A stretch of DNA of 64,000 nt, from assembly GCA_029168955.1 (NCBI GenBank), contig JAPDOI010000185.1, forward strand, positions 434,001 to 498,000, written 5' to 3'. A program made the translations under genes and the position numbers. Shown here one piece after another: positions 1 through 11,035 of the stretch. Source of the DNA: Aplectana chamaeleonis. Taxonomy: Eukaryota; Nematoda; Chromadorea; Rhabditida; Cosmocercidae. Under the pieces are notes generated by a model. That model did no database searches and had not been told where the DNA came from. It saw nothing but the letters and a program-made list of their open reading frames with translations. Position 1 is the first letter of the stretch, and every line of letters begins with the position of its first letter.

Positions 1-2
1 TC

Positions 3-98
3 CCTCATCCAGTGATGGACGATAGCACATTTGACATTGCCCGCTTGAAGGAGGTCATAGACCTGGCGAATAGAGTTGTATTAGATAGAGGAAGATAA
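3..98 (+). CDS. Possible 3' terminal exon of a host gene running in from the left edge
   Basis: One frame is open from the window edge to TAA at 96-98 and gives 31 residues of ordinary, charged, helix-like composition (it includes STFDIARLKEVIDLANR). No acceptor is visible because the exon starts outside the window. I recognise no family. It could belong with the possible exon at 459-526, in which case splicing would occur before the stop. A chance open frame of this length is quite possible, so confidence is low. Confidence 0.25.
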   Translation, partial: PHPVMDDSTFDIARLKEVIDLANRVVLDRGR

Positions 99-458
99 GC
101 TAAACCGGCTCTGATGGCGAAAAATTTTTAAAAACCTAAGGTGCTCTTTGATCTAGGAAAAGATATTGTGAGATTGCCGCTCCTTCCTAAATAGTGAAGT
201 AAATCAAGAAAGTGCGAAAAATAATCTTGGACGTTTCGCTTAATAGTTTATGCACCATATATGAACTTGCGTCTAGGCTCCAGATTGGAAATATTGAAGT
301 ACTGGTTCCTAACCTTGGGGCCAGGAATCATGGAGTACTGGAAACGTCTACGACGTACTAGAATTTTTCTGCTAAAATTGCCCTAAACTTTTTTTAGAAG
401 TAATATATCTTTTTATACGGAGAGAAAACTACTGTCTCTAGCAGAGTACATTTTGTAG

Positions 459-526
459 ACACTGAGGAGGAGCTTGGAATCCTAAGTCGTGAGCGCTTTG
501 AAGATGCTATCAGAAGAATGGTATCT
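459..526 (+). CDS. Possible host exon, interrupted by the CR1-like element
   Basis: An acceptor-like tract (ACATTTTGTAG, ending at 458) precedes a frame that reads TEEELGILSRERFEDAIRRM and continues to about 526. There it runs into sequence matching the endonuclease part of a CR1-like retrotransposon in another frame. The acidic and arginine-rich composition looks like normal protein and does not look like CR1. No donor is seen, which fits an exon cut by the insertion. Inference only; the exact junction is uncertain. Confidence 0.25.
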
Positions 527-564
527 CAAATGAGATCAGTTCAGCTTCTAAAGAATTCTCAGAA

Positions 565-1035
565 ATGTTTGCTTCACACAATTTTCATCAGCTGGTTCCT
601 ATCCCAACTAGAGGCAATTCCTATCTCGATCTAGTTTTTTGTGATCATGACTGTTTGATCAGCAATGTCGATGTATCCGCCCCTATAGGCAGTAGTGACC
701 ACGCCACAGTGGAATTCCAAATGAATGCACACGTTACAAACACTCCAGTTCGTTACAAGAGAGAATTCAAACATGCTGATTTTGTACGTATTGAAAAATA
801 CCTTTCTGATGTGGATTGGTTTGCCTCTTTCGAGACTGTTGACTCAGTTAATGAAAAATACGAGATGTTCTTAGCTATTATATACCATGCGATTGAGATG
901 TTTGTACCATTTTGCGAAATCAAGCATGGTCAGCAAAAATTACCGAATTACCTTGCCAGAATGACCAATAAGAAAAACAAACTGTGGAATGCGGCGTTAG
1001 CTGAGGGAAGCGATGACCCTTGGGCGCTCTATTAG
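565..1035 (+). pseudogene. Endonuclease C-terminal fragment of the CR1-like ORF2
   Basis: The 156-residue frame carries the terminal part of an exonuclease-endonuclease-phosphatase domain: SYLDLVF near residues 20-26 and the SSDHATVEF segment near residues 43-51, whose Asp-His pair is the usual end of the active site in non-LTR endonucleases. The frame continues upstream of the ATG to about 527. The basic region after it (residues 118-140) is the normal linker to the reverse transcriptase. It stops at 1033-1035, and the linker continues in other frames, so the reading frame is broken. Confidence 0.8.
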
Positions 1036-1165
1036 CTGTTAAGCAACAAACTCAATAAGACCTCTTGTAAATATCAGTCCCACTTGGAAAACAAGCTTAT
1101 AGGGTCAAAAAATAGCTCTGATCTTTACAGGTACATTAACCAGCGTTTAAAAGAGAACAAAAAGA

Positions 1166-2795
1166 TTGTCGTTAGTAGTTGAGGATTCTAAGGCAGTCAC
1201 TTGTGATAAAGGTAAAGCTGAGCTTCTCGCCAAGGAGTTTCAAAATGCATTTTCTGTTAGTAATCAAGAATCTCCAGAGGTCATCGTCCCCTCTTTTCCT
1301 GCCATCGATCCCACTGTTTGGTTTCACAAAGAAGAAATTTTCGAGCTTTTAAATAACTGGCCCAAGTCGAACTCTACAACCCCTGACGAAATTCCTCTCT
1401 CATTCCTGAAATCAATTGCAATCCACATTGTATCACCGCTTGAATATTTATTTAACTTGTCTTATATGAGGCCAGAGGTGCCGCAGAGGTGCAAACACTC
1501 TGTCGTTGTGCCTATACCTAAAAAGCCACCTTTTTCTTCCCTTCAGAGCTACAGGCCAATAAGCTTGACCTCAGTATTAGCCAGACCCTTTGAAAAAATA
1601 CTAAAGCGTAACTTAAATGTGCATCTCGATGCTCATAACATCATCCCGCAAGATCAGCATGGTCTTTGCAAGGTAAGTCTACGGAAACTGCATTAATATC
1701 TTCTTTGAACGACTGGAGTAAGGCAGTTGACTAGAAAAAGCCAGTGCATGTTGTCTACTTTGGCTTTATGAAAGCGTTTGATAAGGTTCCTATCAATAAA
1801 CTAATAAGCAAGTTGGTCTATATTGGGGTCCATCCCAGGATAATAAGCTGGCTACAGAACTTTTTGCGAAACAGAACCTATCAAGTTAGGGTTGGCGAAG
1901 ATTTCTCTTCGGTTTATGAACCGTTCAGTGGAGTTCCACAGGGAGAGGTATTTTCGCCTCTACTCTTTCTGATCTATACCTTTGATTTGCCAGAGCCGAT
2001 TGACAGACTCGGTGTCTATGTCAAATGTACGCAGACGACATCAAAATCTATAGAGTGGTTGAGAACAGTGGTGATCACAATACGTTACAAGCGGCTATCG
2101 ATCATGTAAAAGACTGATTGGAGAAATGGGCATTACCTCTATCAATTGCTAAAACAAAGGTATTTTTGATTGGTAGTGGTTCAGAAAACGCAATTTACAA
2201 TTTAAATTCTGAAAATCTTGAAATTGTTAAAGAGGTTAAGGATCTTGGGTACATTTTTAGTGACAAGCTGAATTTCGATAGCCATTACAAAGCTCTGGTA
2301 TCCAGAGCGAACGGTCGGCTCTACAATCTGTTCAAGGGTCTACGCTCGAAAAACCCGAAGACTTTGCTGAAAGCGTATAAAACTTATGTGAGGCCCTTAA
2401 TGGAATCTGATACAACTGTCTTCTCACCGTACAAGAAAAAGGATGCAAATTTACTTGAGAAATTGCAGAACAACTTCACCCGTAAAACTGTTCTACGATG
2501 TTTCTGTCTATCGTATGAATCTTAGCCAGGCGGAGCTGATAGGAGGCCAATGCTTTCCCTGCCTAGTTTGCTGAGCAGGCGAAAGAGAAATGATCTCATT
2601 ATGGCCTTCAAGCTTCTTACCGGCAGAGTTTCAGTCAGCTCGTCTAAGTTTTTTGCGATGTTTCCGTCCAGGACCAGAGGAAGCAAGATCAAAATCAGGG
2701 TTCCAGTGGCTAAAACCCAGGTTAGGTGTAAGTTTTTCGCAGTCAGGGTCCTACCCCTTCTCAACAAAGGTTTCAATGAGGACACGATGCTCTAA
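1166..2795 (+). pseudogene. Reverse transcriptase of the CR1-like element, frameshifted and catalytically damaged
   Basis: The RT is split over at least four frames. Fingers occupy 1166-1696 (KHSVVVPIPKKPP, YRPISLTSVLARPFEKIL). At about 1670 the frame shifts to one continuing to 2021, with an in-frame stop near 1731. Motif A there reads VYFGFMKAFDKV, with Gly where the first catalytic Asp normally sits. Motif B (SGVPQGEVFSPLLFLIY) is good. A further shift puts the catalytic YADD motif at 2028-2039 in the frame of the thumb segment 2118-2525, separated from it by a stop at 2115-2117. The last conserved block (LLSRRKRNDLIMAFKLLTG) is at 2550-2795. The copy cannot encode an active enzyme. Confidence 0.85.
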
Positions 2796-3030
2796 ATTAA
2801 GATCATATAAGATCACTAAATTCCTCCAAGTTCATGGCCAAAAAAATAGCTTAGGCCGAGGATTCTAGGGAACAAGCTTGCTCTACTTTTTATCATTGTA
2901 TTTTCAAACACATTGTCTCGTTTCCAGTGTCTCTTTTCATGCATTTGTCTCATTTCATTAAGTTGTGTAACGTGATTTCCGAAATATGTACCGTAAAATC
3001 ACGTGGATCTTAACAGGTCCGCGTCCATCA

Positions 3031-3050
3031 ATAAATAAATAAATAAATGA
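3031..3050 (+). repeat. AATA microsatellite tail of the CR1-like element
   Basis: Four to five copies of a 4-base unit close the 3' untranslated region of the element. Short tandem 3' tails instead of poly(A) are typical of CR1-like and RTE-like elements. Confidence 0.7.
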
Positions 3051-3102
3051 ATGTGGAATGTACGGTTGATTGCTTTCTTGTATAAGCCTTTATAGTGTGA
3101 CT
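3051..3102 (-). CDS. Possible host exon fragment cut by the CR1 insertion
   Basis: Read on the minus strand, a canonical nematode acceptor (ATTCATTTTTTCAG) ends just above 3102. It is followed by an open stretch (SHYKGLYKKAINRTFHIH in one frame) that runs directly into the AATA tail of the retrotransposon. This fits an exon into which the element inserted, but it is short and a second frame is also open. Confidence 0.25.
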
Positions 3103-3537
3103 GAAAAAATGAATGGAAGCAGGGAAAAGTGCAGTCATCTTGCAACATCACGCCCGAGGCTGCGATGATAGGCCATCGTCGAGAAGGCGGGTCCCAGCAT
3201 AAGATCGGAATCAGTTCCCGGTTTATTTACATGGAAGGATAGTTCCTAGGAATGCTACTAGTACTGAGTCATTCTGCCAGAAGGGCTGTACTACAGGTAA
3301 TGATGCAAGATTTTCCATCCTGCCATGGCACGCGTCTGCGCTGCAAACAAGGAACTCTTCCGAGGGAGTGCTCTGGGTCCGACTGGGTTGATGTTTGCAC
3401 AAGGTGCATTGCTGGGCTGTGATTCGGGTCGGCGCTGAATGGTACGGCCCAAACCGTGATCATCACATCCCTTCACACTCCCTTCGTTCCCCTCTCGCCA
3501 TTTATCCACAATACTCCCTATTCTTCCAGCTGGGCAC

Positions 3538-3801
3538 TTAACAAATCGATTTATTCCGGACTTCAACTGATCTAGATTTTATTCCAATGGACGGCGACGA
3601 CGTCATTATGGACTCTGTTGAAGAGTCACCATGTGAGCTAGTTAAGTCTTCAATATTTTGCGTCTTGTTCAGGGGTAATAGAGCCACCAGTTTCTGGTGC
3701 AAAGCGGTGAATCGAGGACATTTACGATCCTCTTTAATAACACTCCAACAACTGTCACACAAGTTCCAAAAATCAAGTAAAATGAGAAGAAATCTGCATG
3801 T
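3538..3801 (-). CDS. Candidate terminal exon, Cys/Ser-rich, minus-strand model
   Basis: An acceptor GGTTTTTGCAG precedes 88 in-frame codons ending in TAA (3538-3540). The product begins TCRFLLILLDFWNLCDSCW and has a Ser/Thr-rich tail; the paired cysteines and the DFWNLC segment look like a structured domain, though I cannot name a family. A possible preceding exon at 3862-3939 (acceptor CACTTCTCAG, donor GTTATT, 26 codons, same phase) contains an in-frame TAG at 3874-3876, so the gene may be a pseudogene. The same DNA has a competing + strand model. Confidence 0.4.
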   Translation of the reverse strand, partial: TCRFLLILLDFWNLCDSCWSVIKEDRKCPRFTALHQKLVALLPLNKTQNIEDLTSSHGDSSTESIMTSSPSIGIKSRSVEVRNKSIC

Positions 3802-3945
3802 CTGCAAAAACCAAGGGTAATTATTTATGTATGTTGGCTAGCTGCTGTATTTATGAATAACCTGCTTCCACAGCTATTCCTGTAATGACTCAAGCTCTGG
3901 TTCGATGAAACTCATCAGTGGCGACGAGTCAACGCAGAGCTGAGA
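3587..3945 (+). CDS. Competing spliced two-exon model on the + strand
   Basis: An ATG at 3587 opens a frame to a GTAATT donor after 3818. An acceptor CTGCTTCCACAG ends at 3871. Joining the two in phase 2 gives KNQG followed by YSCNDSSSGSMKLISGDES and a TGA near 3943. Exon lengths, the intron of about 53 bases and the phase all agree, with no internal stop, so this model is formally cleaner than the minus-strand one. The protein of about 100 residues has no family I recognise. At most one of the two models is likely to be real. Confidence 0.3.
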
Positions 3946-4099
3946 AGTGTATTCATTCTTTACTAAAAATCCTGATTCGGAGGGAAATGAACACATGAAT
4001 TTGATGATGTTCGAAAATCTAGCGGCAATGGACTACGCAAACCTAGAACCTACATAAAGTGTCATTTAGTTAATTTTCCTTCGTTTTTTTTTCGATTAA

Positions 4100-4435
4100 A
4101 GGCATCGTACGCGCAGGAAACCGTATATTATTTTTTGATGTTTTTGTGTAGCTTGGCCTCTCTAGTAAACGAAAATGTCAAAGGCTCCCAAGAAAAACTT
4201 TCATTTGTAAAGAAAACTAATTCGGAACACATTGTAAATACGAATTTGAATTTCGCTCCAAAATCTTTTTTGAGGTTTTTCTGCATTTGGGGGCCTCGTC
4301 ACTGTTATTTTCGAAGTTTTTCTACATGTGGGGTTTGTGCCGTAGCTGTTCTTCATGTTGTTTGCTGGTCGGATCTACATTCTGAGAAAAAGTGCTAGAT
4401 GACTGGTGAAATCTGATGGCGGATCCTCATCTTCA
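4100..4435 (+). repeat. Family A interspersed repeat, copy 1
   Basis: It starts directly after a TTAA (4096-4099) with AGGCATCGTACGCG. It matches 24699-25060 in the same orientation and 55490-55839 in inverse orientation, sharing tracts such as GAATTTGAATTTCGC and GTTTTTCTGCAT. Copies 1 and 3 happen to keep an open frame of about 87 residues (NLNFAPKSFL in both), but copy 2 breaks it, so I treat it as non-coding. Confidence 0.7.
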
Positions 4436-4448
4436 ACCTCTTCCAGCC

Positions 4449-4635
4449 TCATACTCTGAGAAATATTGCCGCGACTCCTCCGCGACTGCCCCGGGACTCT
4501 ACCGCGATCCTGGACTGCCCCGCGACTCCCCCGCGGTCCTTGACTCTGCCGCGACTCTTCCGGGACTCCCCCGCGACCTCTTCTTGGATGAAGCTTCCGC
4601 GACTCTACCGCGACTCCCCCGCGACTCTACGGCTA
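4449..4635 (+). repeat. CGCG-rich 9-12 bp degenerate array 1
   Basis: Units of the form CCGCGACTC(YCC) repeat about fifteen times. The array begins just after TACTCTGAGA, the same end sequence that terminates the TA-flanked element at 22.2-22.9 kb. The open frames across it are a by-product of the period. Confidence 0.7.
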
Positions 4636-5551
4636 TGTCGTCGTATCGATTAAACTTCTGGCGTTCACTCCTATCAATTTCCTCTTTAACGCCCAGCGAG
4701 CGGTCGCTGTAATGCCTTCTCTCCTGTTTCAATATCCTCTCTGAATCCAACTCATTTATAACAATTTGATTGATTCGACCCACCATTGTGAGGTCATCAG
4801 CTGTCAAAGAACTCCTAGCCGTCCATTCACTCCATCACATTATCAGAACCAGTATGCGTCCACGTACATTTTAGCTGAGTAACCTTCGAGCTAAGCTTTC
4901 TCATGCACATAATACTTGAAGTTCTGAGTGTTTTCCCTGATCTATTTCATTCATTCCTCTGTTCATTGTCATCACCATAAGTCAAGATCTAGCAGACCGT
5001 TTGTGTGTACATCTAAAGAGCTGTGTCCATCCATCATGATCACTAACTTTTTTCAAAAAATGTCGAAACTTTTTCGTCCCGAAATGGATCAATTTTTCTC
5101 TACGATTTCTGGAATTGAAATTTTCCAGTAATAAATTGAAATTTCGTGTAATTTTTGTATTGACCAACATTTATACGTAATTGCCTCTTACGGTTTTTTT
5201 ACAATGTTTCACGCAACTTGGATCTAAAAATCGCAAGAAGACTGGAAACGAAACACAATAGAACGTTCTTTTTGAAATCCAGGCTCATAGCTGAGAAATC
5301 TGATAATGAACATATCAGCGCAAAACCTCTAAAAACTATTGTTTCTGTGCAGCGTTGCCGCCTTTTCAGCCAATGACTTGCCTTGGAGACAACACGTTAG
5401 AGCTTTTCTTGATTAAAGATGGGGCACATATTAGGAATTTGATTGCGTTCTCTATCATCAAAAATAACCGTATTTCTCATATATTCATGTACATGCTTTC
5501 TGTTAGGTTTTTTTAGTTGAACCTTCTTGGGTCAAGAGCTTAAATATGTTT

Positions 5552-5690
5552 GGCTTATCGAACCAGGGTAAATGGTAGCGGTGTGCTCGGTCCGTGAGAT
5601 GTGCCCCCCCCACATTTGGAATCGGTGCGGCGCCCTCCCATCGAGGTTGTGACTTTTAAGGCGCAGAAGACCCTCAGCTATGAATTTTGT
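5552..5690 (+). repeat. Family G repeat, copy 1
   Basis: It contains GTAGCGGTGTG, TCGGTCCGTGAGA, a C-run and CATCGAGGTTGTG, all repeated at 25567-25680. In that second copy the sequence continues directly into CCTTTAACCCCTTGTGTGAACC. Here that continuation appears only at 5970-5992, so about 300 bases have been inserted or rearranged between. The insert contains a short family B-like fragment near 5750-5790. Confidence 0.55.
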
Positions 5691-6183
5691 GATTTTCAGT
5701 TGATTGTGTAGTAGACCTCTCTTGTATAACACGTGTCAAGCGCGAGATCTCAATTCCTCGAAACAAGCGAGATATGAGGGACCACGCCTGGCGCGACCCT
5801 CGGCTCACCACCACGACCACTCCACCTTCTTGAATTCCGAACCCGATAACCGCTCGATGGATGTTTGAATTTCGAGGACATTCTGCGATTTTAGGGATAC
5901 CATCGTGATCAGCGTGTGATTCACTCCAGGATAAGCATAAGATTTGAAAAATAGTTATTAGGGTGTTCTGTGCCTTTAACCCTTCGTGTGAACCAATTTG
6001 AGTGGGGTGCGCAACTTCAGGATAAAATCAATTAGCGGGACTGTAATTAGTTCTCGACTCAGATTTCCAGAGGGTATAATTAACTCCATCGACTCAGAAT
6101 CTCTCGCACACTCCGCACAACGACTAGATCGCCGCAACGATCTGTGCCTTCTTCTTCTTCTGCAATCTCAAAGTGGTTTTCTG

Positions 6184-7008
6184 TCATAGGTTGAGGAACT
6201 GGTCGGCCTTCACAGGATTCGTCCAAAGGTCCATTGTAGTTAAGGAGGTAGGTCTCCTCGAACACATGAACAAGTGCGCCGTGTCGTGTCCGGGAGCACC
6301 ACAGTCCGGGCATGCGCCTGGTCGGCTGCTGTCGATCTTGTTGACGTGGGACATGAGCAGAATAGAGTTACCACAGCGCAGCGAGGCAGGAACACATCTG
6401 GCTCGCCTGCCGACTTGAGGCTCGGACTCGCAAACCCGAGGCGGCACTGCTCCTAAGATAGGGTTCACAGCCGCCTTCTCCAGATATCCCCGAACAAGCT
6501 GCGCGTGCTCCTTACGCAGAAGACGAAGCCTTTCCATGTTGGAGTCGGCCCATCTCTGGGCATCAACTTTACGAGGAGCATCTGCGAACGGCGTCCTAGA
6601 CTTCTCTCTAATGGGCTTCATGACTCTCTTTGTCGGATGATTCGGCTGTCTCAGAACAATAATATACATCTGCTGTGCCTGGAGTTCACAATGCTTCTTA
6701 ACCGGCAATATGCAGGCCTCCGCGTCAAGATGTTGTATTGGGGAGCTCCTTGCACAACCGGTAGCAATTTTAAGCGCAGGAGAGCTGCGGTCGACCAGCA
6801 CCTCTCCCATGACAAAAACCCTCTTCTTGGAGGGGTTGACGTCGGTTTGCACGTAGGCGGTCTTCTTTCCTCCACACTGCCACGGCTCGAACGTACGACA
6901 TCTCATCTGTGCTTTCATATCCCACATAGAGGAGGGTGAGTAGAGCCATTGGCGTCGGTTGGAATGGGACGCTCCTAATCGCTCGGCAATAGGCAAAGAT
7001 ACGGGCAA
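6184..7008 (-). pseudogene. C-terminal part of a Jockey/I-type non-LTR retrotransposon ORF2
   Basis: The 274-residue minus-strand frame ends with a CCHC-like zinc knuckle, CPDCGAPGHDTAHLFMC, followed by a PTSLTTMDLWTNPV segment, the usual C-terminus of Jockey/I-like ORF2 proteins. Its first half (RRQWLYSPSSMWDM, then a degenerate VQTDVNPSKKRVFVMGEVLV) resembles the region between RT and terminus, possibly a decayed RNase H. No RT core lies upstream on this strand, so the copy is 5'-truncated. It sits back to back with the RTE element starting near 7.2 kb. Confidence 0.7.
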
Positions 7009-7644
7009 AGAAGAAACCTTGCGACGCGGATTCTTTTTTCAAATGCATCCAGGACGCTTCTAAACAGGCACTCCCGGCTGTACAGCCTGAAAAGCGGAAA
7101 CATCATCTACTCAGAGTTCGCGCAAGAATTTTAATCTGATGAATGGACGGGGCTGCGACGGTAGATCACTCCGCGCGAATCGAAACCTCATTCGCCAGTG
7201 AGGCCGCCAACCCCGCACGTTCAGCCGCCTGATCCATGCGTCAGACTTAATCGAAAACGGAAACCATACAACGAGGTGAGTGCTCTCCGAACGGCAGGAA
7301 ACTTTGTGGAGGAAAAGCGTCTGAGGAGGAGGATGCGTCCGCAGCTTCAGTGCGGTGGCGAACGAGAGTGGACGTGTAGAGCTGTGGAGCTGGAGATGGC
7401 TTGGGAGGAGAAGAATTCGAAAAAAGCCTACTCGTTGTAGCGACAGTACAGCGGCAAGATGAAGAGATGTTCGCCTATACTGAATACTGCGAACGGAGTC
7501 GCAGTTGGCGGTGAGACGCTGCCATTATAAAAGGATAACTTCAGTTCACTACTGAATCGTCCAGCTCCATCAGTACCTGAGCTCCCGCATGTTCAGAGAG
7601 CACATTATGATGTCAGTGAGGAACCGCCGACTGAGGCTGAGGTT

Positions 7645-8532
7645 TTGAATTGTGTCCGGAAAATAAAGAATGGAAAGGCAGGTGGAGAGGACAACATCAC
7701 TGCTGAAATGCTGAAAGCTCTTCCTCCGTCTGGGATTCGTGAAATGACCAACACCATCCGTGCCATATGGATGAGCGAAAGGATACCCGATTCGTGGAGA
7801 CATGCGATCATCGTACCTCTTCACAAAAGCTATCCGTCACGGATCCTAAGAACTACAGAGGAATCTCTACTTCGTGTCATGTACAAGGTTTTGAAGCGTA
7901 TCATTCTCGAGCGACTTATCGAACATCGTGAAAGAACGACCAGAGATGAGCAAGCCGGTTTTCGACCTGGAAAATCGACCATCGACCAAGTGTTCGTCGT
8001 GAGAAGAGTAACTGAATCGTGGCAGCGGTATTCGAAGCCACTACAGCTTGCTTTTTTGGACTTTGAAGCCGCGTTCGACTCTCCTCATCGTTATCGATTG
8101 CTCAATGCTCTGCGAGCAGATGGAGTCCCGGAAAAGTATGTTCGGTTAATCGAGGACATGAACAAAGGAACAACAGCAGCAGTTCGTACACCTGTCGGGT
8201 TTACGTCAGTTTTCGAGATGAAAACAGGAGTAAGGCAAGGAGCCGTTGCAGGACCTTTTCTTTTCAACTTCGCCGTTGATGACATCATGCGTAGAGTTGC
8301 AGAACAGTTTCCTGCGGATGTGATCCTTACACCATCAGGACGCTCCCTTGTCGACCTGGAGTACGCCGACGACATCGTGTTATTCGCTGAAAACAACGCA
8401 AAACTGCAAAGGATCGTGAACCTCGTTTCGAAGTATGCCGCAGGGTTCCCACAAATGCAAGCAAATTTGGGTCTCTCAGAGGCCATCAGAGGGAGTTTGT
8501 GTGGACGGACAACGTATCGAACTGGTGGATGA
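7645..8532 (+). pseudogene. RTE reverse transcriptase core
   Basis: Motif A reads LAFLDFEAAFDS, motif B TGVRQGAVAGPFLFNF and motif C LEYADDIVLFAE, so the three catalytic motifs look intact. An internal stretch after LHKS is read in a shifted frame: +1 to the main frame the DNA reads KLSVTDPKNYRGIS, the expected RTE sequence, so two compensating indels lie near 7829 and 7865. Downstream the frame is lost near 8500-8600, before the thumb (KATSAFNSLTKCLWSTPI). Confidence 0.85.
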
Positions 8533-8597
8533 TTTTTGCTACATATTTGGGCTGTTTGCTGAAGAACCATGGTGCAGCAGATAGTTAACAGCGATGT

Positions 8598-8984
8598 TTG
8601 AAAGCTACGTCTGCATTCAATTCCCTTACCAAGTGTTTGTGGTCTACCCCCATCGCGAAGGAAGTCAAGTTGCGCGTCTACCTATCCGCTATTCGCCCTA
8701 TCATGATGTACGGATCGGAGACGTGGGCAGCATTGAAGAAGCAGATGGAAAGGTTGGATCGCACGGAAAGGAAGTTGTTTAGACGTTTGCTTGGATATTT
8801 CTGGCCGCAGAAGTGCCACAACGAAGACCTCTACAACGAAATCGACGCCTTACATCAACGCTTGACACGAGAGAGGTGCCAACATCTCTCAACGCCAACT
8901 CAAGCGGCAACGGAAGGTCGTCTTCGTTTGTTCGCGCATAATTTAAGGGGACCGCCAGATTGCCAGGACGGCACGTTTCGGTAA
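8598..8984 (+). pseudogene. RTE ORF2 thumb and C-terminal fragment
   Basis: It continues the RTE protein after a frameshift: VKLRVYLSAIRPIMMYGSET is the conserved thumb segment, followed by ERKLFRRLLGYFWP and a helical region. It ends with a stop after LFAHNLRGPP, where intact relatives continue for about 80 more residues, so the C-terminus is truncated or diverged. Confidence 0.8.
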
Positions 8985-9384
8985 AGATGAGGAATGATCG
9001 CGTCAGGCGAAAACCAACCGGCCTACACAAAAACACCGAAAACTAGAACACGTTTATCGTCTGCACTGACTCTATGTTATCCCTGTAGTCGAACGAGTCG
9101 TGAGCCACAACTTTACCGCGGTTCTACCACGATACTGTGCTGCTCGATGCCTGCGGACCCAGTGGGAGAAGTCGCGAGTTCGTTGCGGCGGAGTCCAGGG
9201 TTTAGAAGCGGCTCTCATTTAGACTTCTTGTTGGGAGTAGATTTGCCGCCGTTTCTCGCAGATGGCCACCTACCACAATCGCAGCGAACGCTGGCGTGAT
9301 GGGTCGATTGCGAGAAAATGGGCGACAACTACACTGCCAACAACAGGTCTAGATGAGAGCCGCTTGCTAAGCCCTAGACTTCCA

Positions 9385-9515
9385 GCGACAACCCCGCATC
9401 ATCTCCGCGTCTCCCCCGCGACTGCCCCGCGTCTCCTCCGCGTTCTCCCCGCGTCTCCTCCGCGTCTTTCCCGTATCTCCTCCGCGACTGCCCCGCATCT
9501 CACCCGCGTCTCCTC
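9385..9515 (+). repeat. CGCG-rich degenerate array 2
   Basis: Runs of CCCCGCGTCTCCTCCGCG-like units with a 9-12 base period, the same type as 4449-4635 and, more loosely, 20535-20720 and 22250-22870. Confidence 0.6.
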
Positions 9516-9650
9516 CAACGATGCCTTTAAGCACTCAAAATGCTGCTCTCATTGGATTCTACTTACCTGTTCGTCTGGTAGAGAGAAGCGTGATGCGACT
9601 GAGGGTAGGTAGAATCACTTTGTAGTTGGTCTACAATGGTATCGTCTTGA

Positions 9651-9777
9651 GGCCGGATCATACTTTCCGCGACCGGCGACAGCGACAGTGCACATCAGGC
9701 TTATCAATTTTCGGTCGATATGGATGGTAAACATTGCGTCGCGTCGCTCGTCGCTGGAGGTATGATCCCGGCTTTAC
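9651..9777 (-). mobile_element. Family H fold-back element, copy 1
   Basis: The ends are imperfect inverted repeats (GCCGGATCATAC / GTATGATCCCGGC). The body contains GCGACGCGAC, CATATCGACCGAAAAT and GCACTGTCGCTGTCGC. In inverse orientation it matches 62270-62389, where the terminal repeats read AGGCCTAATGCATAC / GTATGCACTAGGCC. No coding capacity; a small MITE-like element. Confidence 0.6.
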
Positions 9778-11035
9778 CCCTGCAGCGAAAAAGACCTGGT
9801 TTACTATGACGGACATCTTTTTGGGCTTGGTATGCGCCAGACAACTTACTATACCTGATTTTTCCTGAAAAAGGGTTTTCCTTCGTTTTTTTTTCCGCTC
9901 ACAAAGTGCCGCTTCGCCGTAATTCGCTTCAGTGTTGACGAGAGTGAATTGCACGGATATTTGCCGGTTCCTCTCAACGTGACCAATCAATTTTATGTGA
10001 AATGGTAAAGATATAATATACATGAGTTCAGTTCTCCGCCGAGAAAAGTTTCTTTTCTGAATTCCCATCGATCTTACTTGAGAACCTCGCATGGCTAATC
10101 CAATCATATGAGAGATAATGAAATTTGTTCTGATTATTTTTTTGGCTCGCGCTTTCCGAATCTAAACTCGAACTCTGCTAGGAACGACTGCGAACAAAGT
10201 TCAAGGCTTTTCTGGGTTTCTGCGACAAGGTATGGGTTGTGGAGTTACGGAAATTGTGAAAAAGTAGGATACATCTCTCTATGCGAGATGTTTAAAAAAT
10301 TGAGTTCAATGAAAATTCTCATCTAGTGTACAATGCTGGGCACTTTCTATTGACTTCTTTGAGAAATTTTCCCGTTTTCTGTTTCCTGTTTCTGTCCATT
10401 TTCGAGGTTTTTTGTGTTTTTGGTCAGACTGAATTTTCTGTTTCCGGTTTCTTATGAAAAATTCCGCACACCCCTGGCCCCAACCAGTTTGCAGCTCATC
10501 GACCTCTGCCGTACATAATCTTTTAGACATCAAGAAATTCACTTCGTATTTAAGTTCAGTACGTCAAATGACCTTCTTGAGGAATTTTTCCGCGGATGTT
10601 CGTAGCAAAATCCAAGTTCAGACTCGGAGTGAGCGTGCCAGATTGGACCTAAAAACATCTTTTACCTTTCAAAGGGTTCGGTTAGCCATGCGAGGCTCCC
10701 TAGTTAGATCAAGACAAGATCAAGATGGAATTCAGAAAATGGAATATTCTAAATTTGATCGACTGCGAGACTTGAAATTATTATGTTCGCGCACGAGCAA
10801 TAATTCCGATTTTTCACGTCTGCTCTCCGCTCTCTCGCTGTCTCTAACCTCCGCTTCGCATTCGCACGCGAAGGAACTACGGGAAATTAGTTTCTCTCCA
10901 CAGCCTATACGCCTGCTAAAAACTTTCAAAATTCTTTGATCTTACTGAAATTGGAAAGAAATACAAAAAGAAACGGAAACTTCAATTCTCCCCGGAGACA
11001 AGAAATACTACAGGTGCCTGTTATTGTCTGGGTCT

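Larger units (their letters stand above)
525..3050 (+). mobile_element. CR1-like non-LTR retrotransposon, 5'-truncated and inactivated
   Basis: The + strand carries, in order, the C-terminal part of an apurinic endonuclease, a reverse transcriptase with fingers, palm and thumb, a short 3' untranslated region, and a tail of AATA repeats (3031-3050). The protein is spread over several frames with stops, so this is a dead copy. The start is placed where recognisable endonuclease sequence begins; the 5' end is missing, the usual result of incomplete target-primed reverse transcription. No target-site duplication could be fixed. A related relic lies on the other strand at 23.5-24.2 kb. Confidence 0.85.
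7198..9000 (+). mobile_element. RTE-type non-LTR retrotransposon, 5'-truncated, inactive
   Basis: One frame runs from 7198 to 8532 with two in-frame stops (7438-7440 TAG, 7528-7530 TAA), and the C-terminal part continues in another frame at 8598-8984. The pre-RT linker, RT palm and thumb are recognisable; the endonuclease is missing. The protein is close to the RTE reverse transcriptases that I remember as extremely common in hookworms, the main clue to the host lineage. The 3' end is placed where recognisable protein ends. Confidence 0.85.

Noticed and set aside
2522..2868. Overlapping frames on both strands at the end of the CR1-like element
   Set aside because: Only the plus-strand frame starting at 2550 matches ORF2 C-termini; the others are shadows.
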